From positions 1 through 45,617 of the forward strand of contig CAMVAJ010000013.1 of assembly GCA_947165425.1 (NCBI GenBank): DNA of 45,617 nucleotides. The letters are read 5' to 3'. Both the position numbers and the translations under genes were made by a program. The notes beneath the pieces are model-generated. The model did no database searches. It was not told where the DNA came from and worked only from the letters and a program-made list of their open reading frames with translations. Shown one piece after another: positions 23,740 through 30,690 of this stretch; position 1 is the stretch's first letter, and every line of letters starts with the position of its first letter. This stretch comes from an uncultured Clostridia bacterium (GTDB lineage: Bacteria; Bacillota; Clostridia; Christensenellales; Aristaeellaceae).

Positions 23740-24867
23740 TCAGCTGTAGATCAGGTTCTTCTGGTTTTCCTTGTCGAAGAAATGCATCACTTTTCCTGAG
23801 AAGGTGATATACAGCTGCGCGCCATAGACCATATTCCTGCGCTGTTCCTCCGTCAGGTCGATGGTGGGGATGCGGACCACCAGGCGGGTTTCATTCTCGG
23901 TGTAAACGTGAAGATGAAGCTCGGAGCCCATCATCTCGTTGACCTCCAGGCGGCAGGGGATCGCGCCGGGCGCGCCAGCCTCGGAGAGCACGATGTGCTC
24001 CGGTCGAACACCCAGGACCACTTCGCGGTCACTGATATTCTTCTCCGCGAGCTGCCGGGCTTTCTCTCCGTCCACCTCGATTTTGACGCCGAAGGGGGAG
24101 ACGAAGTATTTCGCGCCCTCCCTGGAAAGACGCGTCTCCATCATGTTCATCTTCGGCGCGCCGATGAACTCAGCGACAAAGATGTTGTGCGGCTGCTCGA
24201 AGACCTCCGTCGGCGTACCGACCTGCTCGATGAAGCCGTCGCGCATGATGACGATCCGGTCGCCCAGGGTCATGGCCTCCGTCTGGTCGTGCGTGACATA
24301 GACGAAGGTGGTGTCCAGCTTCTGCCGCAGAAGGATGATCTCGGCGCGCATCTGATTGCGCAGCTTGGCGTCGAGATTGGAGAGCGGCTCGTCCATCAGG
24401 AAAACCTTCGCGTTGCGAACCATCGCGCGGCCGATGGCGACGCGCTGGCGCTGGCCGCCGGAGAGGGCGCGCGGCTTCCGGGTGAGATACTGCGTGATGC
24501 CGAGGATCTCCGCCGCGTTGGTGACGCGCTCATAGATCTCTTCCTCCGGCATTTTCTTCAGCCGCAGGGAGAACGCGATATTGTCGTATACCGTCATGTG
24601 AGGATAGAGCGCGTAGTTCTGGAAAACCATGGCGATGTCGCGATCCTTCGGCTGCAGATCGTTGACGACCACGCCGTCGATCTCGACCGTGCCGCCGGAG
24701 ATATCCTCCAGACCCGCGATCATCCGCAGCGTGGTGGATTTGCCGCAGCCGGAGGGCCCGACGAAGACCACAAATTCCTTGTCCTTGATATCGAGGTTGA
24801 AGTCGTGAACCGCGGTCACGTTATTGTCATAGACTTTTTTGACATCCGTCAGCTTTACGCTTGCCAT
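23740..24867 (-). CDS. Sugar ABC transporter ATP-binding protein (MsmX/UgpC/MalK type)
   Basis: A 375-residue ATPase that powers a carbohydrate importer. Walker A is GPSGCGKST (37-45), the signature LSGGQRQRVAIGRA starts at residue 135, and Walker B is VFLMDEP (155-161); the switch histidine is in VYVTHDQTEAM. The C-terminal ~130 residues are the MalK-type regulatory domain (VLGVRPEHIVL; LRVEVNEMMGSELHLHVYT-like segment). Many Bacillota use one shared ATPase for several importers. This one lies 37 bp downstream of the permease genes, so it probably serves this system and perhaps others. It is the last gene of the operon. Confidence 0.95.
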   Translation of the reverse strand: MASVKLTDVKKVYDNNVTAVHDFNLDIKDKEFVVFVGPSGCGKSTTLRMIAGLEDISGGTVEIDGVVVNDLQPKDRDIAMVFQNYALYPHMTVYDNIAFSLRLKKMPEEEIYERVTNAAEILGITQYLTRKPRALSGGQRQRVAIGRAMVRNAKVFLMDEPLSNLDAKLRNQMRAEIILLRQKLDTTFVYVTHDQTEAMTLGDRIVIMRDGFIEQVGTPTEVFEQPHNIFVAEFIGAPKMNMMETRLSREGAKYFVSPFGVKIEVDGEKARQLAEKNISDREVVLGVRPEHIVLSEAGAPGAIPCRLEVNEMMGSELHLHVYTENETRLVVRIPTIDLTEEQRRNMVYGAQLYITFSGKVMHFFDKENQKNLIYS

Positions 24868-24904
24868 CTTGCTTTCACTCCTTATTCTGTCTCAGCCAGG
24901 AAGG

Positions 24905-25789
24905 TCAGCCCTTCACGGCGCCGCCGGTCACGCCCTCCACGTAGTACTTCTGCAGGCACATGAACAGGATCGTCACGGGAATTGCCACCAGCACGCCGCC
25001 TGCACAGAACATCGTGTAGGACTTGTTGATCTGATCTTTGCTCAGCCAGTCATAGAGACCGACGGCCACATTCTTTCCGGCGGAGGCGCCGAAGGAGATA
25101 TAGCGTGCGAAGACAAAGTCGCCCCAGGGGCCCATGAAAGCGGTCAGAATGGTGTAGATGACAATGGGCTTGGAAAGAGGCAGTATGATCTTGTAGAGCA
25201 CCTGCAGCCTTGTCGCGCCGTCCACACGGGCCGCCTCGTCGAGAGATTTCGGGATCGTGTCGAAGAAACCCTTCGAGACATAGTAGCCCATGCCGGAGGA
25301 CGCCACATAGACCAGAATCAGACCGGGCACCGCGTTGGCCTGGGTCATTCCCAAATCCTTCAGAACACGGTACAAGATGATCATGGTCAGCATGCCGGGG
25401 AACATGCCCAAAATCAGCATGAACCGCATCAGGGGCTGCCGCATCTTAAAGCGGAAACGGGAGAGCGTGTAGCTCATGCACAGCACAATGACGGTCTGCA
25501 GCACCGCGGTGCAGAGCGCGGCAATGAAGGTATTGGTATACCAGCGCGGGAAGTCCGTTTTGAACAGATTCTGGTAATTGTCCAGGCCCCACTTCTGCGG
25601 AACGACATATCCGACCTGCCAGGTGGATTCAACGCGGAAGGACTGCAGCAGGATGCAGATAAAGGGAACCAGCCAGATGACGCTCATGGCGATGAGCAGA
25701 ATATAGATGGCGGTGTTGCCGATCCGGCGGGAGGTTTTCAGTCCCATATGCCGCTTTGCAACAGCGCCAGCTGTCTTATTTTGGCTCAT
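24905..25789 (-). CDS. Sugar ABC transporter permease, MalG type
   Basis: A 294-residue inner-membrane permease. Hydrophobic helices begin at about residue 25 (IYILLIAMSVIWLVPFICIL), with five more to the C-terminus. The EAA loop that contacts the ATPase reads DEAARVDGATRLQVLYKIILP. The C-terminus VEGVTGGAVKG is typical of MalG-like subunits. Its start overlaps the stop of the MalF-type gene by one base (TAATG), so the pair is translationally coupled. Maltodextrin is the most likely substrate class given the SBP's carbohydrate-binding tail and the malQ-glgP genes 9 kb away. Confidence 0.94.
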   Translation of the reverse strand: MSQNKTAGAVAKRHMGLKTSRRIGNTAIYILLIAMSVIWLVPFICILLQSFRVESTWQVGYVVPQKWGLDNYQNLFKTDFPRWYTNTFIAALCTAVLQTVIVLCMSYTLSRFRFKMRQPLMRFMLILGMFPGMLTMIILYRVLKDLGMTQANAVPGLILVYVASSGMGYYVSKGFFDTIPKSLDEAARVDGATRLQVLYKIILPLSKPIVIYTILTAFMGPWGDFVFARYISFGASAGKNVAVGLYDWLSKDQINKSYTMFCAGGVLVAIPVTILFMCLQKYYVEGVTGGAVKG

Positions 25790-27327
25790 TACTGGAAATC
25801 CTCCTCGTTCTTGATGGACGGCAGCACGTTATAGACGATCAGAGAAATCAGCGCGACGACGATAAAGACCAGGATACCCACGACAGAGGCCAGATAATAC
25901 TGGGACTCCGCGCCGGTGGTGATCTTGAACAGCCAGGTGATCAACAGATCCGTATAGCCCACGGACCCGGCTGCCGAGGACGCCGCCGCGTTGGTCGGCG
26001 CGCCGCCGGTTAGCAGATAGATCACGTTGAAGTTGTTCATGTTGCCGGTAAAGCTGGTCAGCAGATAGGGGCCCGTCACAAAGAGCATATAGGGGAGCGT
26101 GATCTTCGTGTACTGCTGCCACGGGTTCGCGCCGTCGATGCGGGCGGACTCGTAGAGATCCGCGGGGATGTTCATCAGAATACCGGTGGTGATTAGCATC
26201 AGATAGGGGATGCCGATCCAGATATTGATGATGATCACGGTGATGCGCGCCCAGGTGGGATCCTCCCAGAAGGGCAGCGCCTGCTTGATCCATCCAAGGC
26301 TCAGCAGGGTCCCGTTGATAATGCCATCCTTGGCGAACATCTTGCTGACATACAGCAGGGAGATAAACTGCGGAATCGCGATGGTCAGCACGAGGATCGT
26401 GCGCCAGAGCTTTTTGACCTTGATGCCCTTTTTGTTGATGGCCATGGCCACAAACATGCCCAGGAAGTAGTTGGTAAAGGTAGCGAAGAAAGCCCAGATC
26501 AGCGTCCAGGTCAGCACCTCGCCAAAGGTCGCGGCATAAGACTGCGTGCCACCGGCGGAGTTCCAGGAGAGCATCGTGTTGAAGTTTTTCAGCCCCACCC
26601 AGGTGAAGAGGTTGCTCGCATAGCCGTCATGCGCGCCGTCATAGTTGGTGAAGGCAACCAGCACCATAAAGATGATCGGCAGAACGGTAAAGATCAGAAT
26701 TCCGGTCATGGGGAGGGCGAGCAGGGTTTTGTGGAACTGATCATCCACGAGGGAGTGGAGATCCTCCTTGCCGCTGCGCAGCTTTTTCCCGCTGGCAAGA
26801 ATCTTTTCGGCGATCTGGTTCTGCTTGACATTCTGACGCCAGGTATAGATGAAGGCGATGATAAAGAAGATGGTCAGAACGCCGTAGAGAAGGATCTTGA
26901 AGGAGTTGTCGTTATAGGTCGTTGTATAGGTGTCGAAGAGCTCGTTGTAGGTTTCTGTCGGGCCGACTTTGCCAAGCGAGGGAAGCATAGAAAGCCAGTA
27001 GCCGCCGGCAAGAATCATATACCCGATAAAGACAATCTCAAACAGCAGGAACAGAATGCCGCGGAGGATCTGTCCGCGCGCCAGACAGCCAAAGCCCATC
27101 ACAAGATAGGAGAGCTTGGTTTTCCAGTCCCCATGTACAAAGGTCGAGACGATGTCCTTGCATTCAGAACCGATTTTCTGACAGCCGCTGCCGATCCCTT
27201 TTCCAATACGGACAAAGAAGTTTTTCAGTCCGTTGGGCAGGCTGTCTGTGAAGAAACGCTTTAACCGAAAGAGCAGCTTCTGCCCCTTGGAGAGGCGAAG
27301 ATACTCAAGATCACTGATATTCGCCAT
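25789..27327 (-). CDS. Sugar ABC transporter permease, MalF type (long N-terminus)
   Basis: A 512-residue permease, longer than the ~300 residues of simple sugar permeases. An N-terminal ~75-residue basic, amphipathic region precedes the first helices (about 75-110 and 145-165). A cytoplasmic segment (about 170-200, EKILASGKKLRSGKED) follows, then the six-helix core starting near TGILIFTVLPIIFMVLVAF. The EAA loop is YESARIDGANPWQQYTKITLP. Extra N-terminal helices are known in MalF proteins. It is separated from the upstream substrate-binding protein gene by about 127 bp containing a strong stem-loop, and overlaps the MalG-type gene by one base. Confidence 0.94.
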   Translation of the reverse strand: MANISDLEYLRLSKGQKLLFRLKRFFTDSLPNGLKNFFVRIGKGIGSGCQKIGSECKDIVSTFVHGDWKTKLSYLVMGFGCLARGQILRGILFLLFEIVFIGYMILAGGYWLSMLPSLGKVGPTETYNELFDTYTTTYNDNSFKILLYGVLTIFFIIAFIYTWRQNVKQNQIAEKILASGKKLRSGKEDLHSLVDDQFHKTLLALPMTGILIFTVLPIIFMVLVAFTNYDGAHDGYASNLFTWVGLKNFNTMLSWNSAGGTQSYAATFGEVLTWTLIWAFFATFTNYFLGMFVAMAINKKGIKVKKLWRTILVLTIAIPQFISLLYVSKMFAKDGIINGTLLSLGWIKQALPFWEDPTWARITVIIINIWIGIPYLMLITTGILMNIPADLYESARIDGANPWQQYTKITLPYMLFVTGPYLLTSFTGNMNNFNVIYLLTGGAPTNAAASSAAGSVGYTDLLITWLFKITTGAESQYYLASVVGILVFIVVALISLIVYNVLPSIKNEEDFQ

Positions 27328-27355
27328 GCCGTCGATCCGCTCCTTTTACGAAGAT

Positions 27356-27385
27356 GGCCGGAACCAATTTGATTTGGCTCCGGCC
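27356..27385 (-). promoter_or_regulatory. Stem-loop between the binding-protein and permease genes
   Basis: GGCCGGAGCCAA and TTGGTTCCGGCC form a 12-bp stem with one G-U pair and a six-base loop (minus strand). No T-run follows on the transcribed strand, so it looks like an mRNA-stabilising or attenuating hairpin. Such elements commonly let a binding protein be made in excess of its permeases. Confidence 0.6.
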
Positions 27386-27454
27386 AAACGTTTCACCAAT
27401 CAGAAGCGCTGGCAAAGCTTTACACTGCTTTTCAGGCGCTCTGATCCATCACGA

Positions 27455-28981
27455 TCAGTTCTTGACGATTGTGATCTCGCTGCCATTCAGGGTGATGGTG
27501 TAGTTGCCAGCCTCGGCGAAGACGATGTTGTTGTCGGGGTTGTCGGCGCCGAGGTCCTTGATGTACTCCGCACCGGAGACAACCTGCGCGAAGCCCTTGT
27601 CGGTTCCCCAGTCGCCGGGTTTCACGATACGGCCGCCCATGTAGTCGCTCTCGGGGACATCCAGTGTCAGGACGCCGTCCTTGAGATAGTAGGTATCGGT
27701 ATCGTCAGCATTGTTCCAGCCGTTCCATGCACCCACGAAGAGCAGGGCGTTAGCGTCGAGCTTGAAGAGCGAAGCCATCTTGTCCTCGTAGTTCTGCAGC
27801 GCCTGCTTCAGGCCAGCCTCATCCGTGGCAGCCTTGACTTCGTCGCCGATGACCTTCGCGATATCCCACCAGGAGCCGTGGATCGCGTTCTGAACCTGGC
27901 CATATTTTTTCTGCTCGTAGACAGCCTTCAGAATCGGATCGTTGGCGACGGACTCGTCAGCCTGAGCCTCCAGGTTGGCGGGGCCCCAGCCCACAGCCGC
28001 ATGGCGCTCCAGGGAGCACTTCGCGCCCGTCAGATACTGAGCCAGACGGTGGAGCACAGCGGCCTTGGCGGGATCAACCTGGGGCTTGACACCCATCAGC
28101 TTGAAGCCGAAGAAGCTGCCCAGATGATACTCCTGGCCGTCCACCTCGAAGGAGGGCAGATCCGCAACGCCCATGTTGTCGCCAAGCATCTCCTTGATGG
28201 CAGAGGAAGCCCAGGTGCCGGTCACGACGATGGCAGCGCCGTTGGCCAGCGCGGAGGCCTCAGAGCTGGAAACATGGATGGGGGAGGTGACGAGCTTCTG
28301 CATGCCCTTGGCGGCGATGAGACCCTTGTCACTGTTGAAGGTGTCATGAACGCTGGTAAAGTTGCCCTCGTCGTCGGTCTGCCACTCGGAGACGCAGCCG
28401 GTGCCGAAGAAGAAGGAAGCCAGATACCAGGCGGAGGTGTTCATCTCAAAAGCGAAGTTCTTGCCGGCCGCCTCGCAGTCCGCAATCAGCTTCTCCATGG
28501 AGTCGATGTCTTCCTCTGGGATCACGGACTTGTCATAGTACATGAAGTAGCCATTGTCGGCGGTCAGCGGATAAGCCCACAGCGTGCCGTCGCCGGTGGT
28601 GACAGCCGCCACGGCGTCCGCATCGGTGGACTCAGTCACGTTCTTGGCAGCACCCGCGCCGAGCTTGGCCAGCGCGCCGGCCTCCGTCAGACGGGAGAAC
28701 TGATCCTGCGCGAAGCAGAAGATATCGCCGCCGGCTTCCACGTCGGTGACCATCTGGGTGGCCGCGTCGCCCTCGCCGACGGCCTCGATGGTGGCGTTGA
28801 ACTTGATGCCAAGCTCATTGGTGTTGTTGAAATCCTCGACCTGCTGCTTGGTCAGATCAACGATCTCGTTCGCAACCCAGATCTTGATGTCGTACTCGCC
28901 GGCCAGGCTGTCAGCACTGGCGAAGGAGCACACAGAAAGCAGCATGCTCAGAGAGAGAACGAGTGCGAGCAACTTTTTCAT
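27455..28981 (-). CDS. Extracellular sugar-binding protein with C-terminal glycan-binding-like domain
   Basis: A 508-residue solute-binding protein of the MalE class. The ATG at 28981 (MKKLLALVLSLSMLLSV) gives a signal peptide and has AAAGGA upstream; an earlier in-frame start would bury the signal. Residues about 28-405 are the binding lobe pair (IKIWVANEIVDLTKQQVEDF; ALANGAAIVVTGTWAS; GVKPQVDPAKAAVLHRLAQY). Residues about 412-508 form an extra beta-domain (LFVGAWNGWNNADD, then DNNIVFAEAGNYTITL), which resembles SusE/pullulanase-associated starch-binding modules. The only signal-peptide cysteine (LSVCS) is a poor lipobox, so membrane anchoring is uncertain. It is the first gene of the operon with a strong promoter. 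Confidence 0.92.
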   Translation of the reverse strand: MKKLLALVLSLSMLLSVCSFASADSLAGEYDIKIWVANEIVDLTKQQVEDFNNTNELGIKFNATIEAVGEGDAATQMVTDVEAGGDIFCFAQDQFSRLTEAGALAKLGAGAAKNVTESTDADAVAAVTTGDGTLWAYPLTADNGYFMYYDKSVIPEEDIDSMEKLIADCEAAGKNFAFEMNTSAWYLASFFFGTGCVSEWQTDDEGNFTSVHDTFNSDKGLIAAKGMQKLVTSPIHVSSSEASALANGAAIVVTGTWASSAIKEMLGDNMGVADLPSFEVDGQEYHLGSFFGFKLMGVKPQVDPAKAAVLHRLAQYLTGAKCSLERHAAVGWGPANLEAQADESVANDPILKAVYEQKKYGQVQNAIHGSWWDIAKVIGDEVKAATDEAGLKQALQNYEDKMASLFKLDANALLFVGAWNGWNNADDTDTYYLKDGVLTLDVPESDYMGGRIVKPGDWGTDKGFAQVVSGAEYIKDLGADNPDNNIVFAEAGNYTITLNGSEITIVKN

Positions 28982-29139
28982 GAGAATCATCCTTTCTTTG
29001 CTTATTTCAAGGCCTTCTGGCCTTAAAACCCGATCACACGAACCACAGATACACACAAAAACAGACAATTCACCAGCCAAGGGCACGTCATGTCTCCATG
29101 TTTGTTTTGTGGTATTTCGTGACCTTTTAGAACATACTG

Positions 29140-29168
29140 ATTATAACACGACTTTGGTGAATTGTCCA
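29140..29168 (-). promoter_or_regulatory. Promoter of the maltodextrin-type transporter operon
   Basis: On the minus strand TGGACA (29163-29168) and a perfect TATAAT (29140-29145) are 17 bp apart. It lies about 160 bp upstream of the binding-protein start, leaving a long leader. I see no clear CcpA or LacI-type operator in the leader. Confidence 0.7.
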
Positions 29169-29202
29169 TATGTAAATGCAAAAGTATTGGCAATTCGTTC
29201 GG

Positions 29203-30660
29203 CTATCGCGGCATGCTTAACGCGGCGCGGCCTGTACCGCGGAGAGAGAGCGACGGCGCACTCGCGGGAATCAGGACGGTCTGTCCTTTCCTGATTACGC
29301 GGCTTGCACCCTGCCAGCACAGCTTCAGCTCGCCGGACAGAACGGTCAGCAGACCGAAACCGCAGATGCCGGGCAGGTCCACCTCTTTCCCTTCGGATGG
29401 GTTCAGAATGTCAAGCGTAAAGTAGGTTTCATCCAGCACGCGCGCAATCGGCGCCGCCGGAGCGGGAACCGGTTCTGGCGCACAGTCCAGGCGCGTGACC
29501 GCAAGGGCTTGCTTCAGATGAAGCTCCCGTCCTTTGCCGTCGGCGTCCACACGGTTCCAATCATAGAAACGATAAGTGATATCGGAGGACTGCTGGATTT
29601 CATACAGCATGATGCCCGCGTCGATGGCGTGGACGCAGCCCGCTGGGATGTAGCAGACATCTCCAGGCTTGACCTTGACGCGCCGCAGGAGTTTTTCGAC
29701 CTCCGAACCATGCTGACAGGCGGACGCCAGCTCGGCCAGCGTCGTACCCGGCTGAATGCCATAGGTCAATTCAGCGCCTTCCGCAGCGTCCAGAATCAGC
29801 CAGGCTTCCGTCTTGCCGAGTTTACCGCCCTCATGGTCGTGGGCATAGCTGTCGTTCGGGTGTACCTGTACGGAGAGTGGTTCCTTCGCGTCGATCAGTT
29901 TGAGCAGGAGCGGGAAGGGCTTCGAAGCATAAGGCCCAACCAGCTTTTCGCCATAGCGGGAGATGAGCTCGGGCAAATGGACGCCGCAGTCGTCTGTCGA
30001 TTCCAGACCGGGAATGCAGCTGACCTCAAGGCTCTCGCCGGTCGGCACTTCGGGAATCTGCTTGTCAAAGACGGTCTTCAGCCGCTCGCCGCCCCAGGGG
30101 GTCAGCTTGCCGGCACGGAAGGATGGGTGCATGTTCAGCGGCAGCAGGGGACAGTCCTCAGACAGACGCAGCTCATACGCCCTGCAGGCGATTTGCAGCT
30201 CGGTTGCCTGTGTGCAGCCTGCCGCACGCATTCCAAGCGCGCGGTAGAACGAGTCCGCAAAGGAATTATCCTCCGACGCGCCGCAGCGGAGCGCATCGCA
30301 TCCAAGCGCGGCCAGCGTCCGGGCGGCGGCTTCCAAAGCACACTTTCCATAGCCCTTTCGCCACAGGGACGGAAGGACCGCGAGACGATGGACATAGCCG
30401 GGGCGTACCCCGAAGAGCCAATTGAGATCCGAATGGCTTTGAATCGGCTCCGCGCTGATGCAGACCGCCGCGATGATGCCCTCCTCAGCCTGAAGGCAGT
30501 ACATCCGACCGGCTTCGATATCGTCTTTTACGAGCGCACGGCTGGGATAGGCGCCCCATTGCCACTGGGTAATCCCCTGTGAACAAAGATAGGCCGAGAC
30601 CGATTCATAGAGCGAGCAGAGTGTATCCAGATCGGCCTCTGTTGCTTTCCGCAGGAGCAT
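29203..30660 (-). CDS. GNAT acetyltransferase fused to class I mannose-6-phosphate isomerase
   Basis: A 485-residue two-domain protein. Residues 1 to about 165 form a GNAT acetyltransferase (MLLRKATEADLDTL; acetyl-CoA motif VHRLAVLPSLWRKGYGKCAL; NSFADSFYRALGM). Residues about 175-485 match ManA, the zinc isomerase that links mannose 6-phosphate and fructose 6-phosphate. The domain begins LNMHPSFRAGKLTPWGGERL; the metal ligands lie in SVQVHPNDSYAHD, GKTEAWLIL and IPAGCVHAIDAG. The start is the ATG at 30660, preceded by AGAGGTGG; a TTG six codons earlier is weaker. It begins 31 bp after the multi-FMN gene with no terminator between. No stop or frameshift separates the halves. Confidence 0.87.
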   Translation of the reverse strand: MLLRKATEADLDTLCSLYESVSAYLCSQGITQWQWGAYPSRALVKDDIEAGRMYCLQAEEGIIAAVCISAEPIQSHSDLNWLFGVRPGYVHRLAVLPSLWRKGYGKCALEAAARTLAALGCDALRCGASEDNSFADSFYRALGMRAAGCTQATELQIACRAYELRLSEDCPLLPLNMHPSFRAGKLTPWGGERLKTVFDKQIPEVPTGESLEVSCIPGLESTDDCGVHLPELISRYGEKLVGPYASKPFPLLLKLIDAKEPLSVQVHPNDSYAHDHEGGKLGKTEAWLILDAAEGAELTYGIQPGTTLAELASACQHGSEVEKLLRRVKVKPGDVCYIPAGCVHAIDAGIMLYEIQQSSDITYRFYDWNRVDADGKGRELHLKQALAVTRLDCAPEPVPAPAAPIARVLDETYFTLDILNPSEGKEVDLPGICGFGLLTVLSGELKLCWQGASRVIRKGQTVLIPASAPSLSLRGTGRAALSMPR

Positions 30661-30690
30661 GCAATCCACCTCTTCCAATCCGGAGAAACA

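Noticed and set aside
27233-29026. A 597-codon open frame on the plus strand opposite the sugar-binding protein
   Set aside because: The opposite strand has a clear solute-binding protein with a signal peptide and ribosome-binding site. This frame spans gene boundaries without regard to them.
28982-29139. CcpA (cre) operator in the leader of the transporter operon
   Set aside because: I searched for the pseudo-palindrome TGNAAxCGxTNNCA and found no convincing match.
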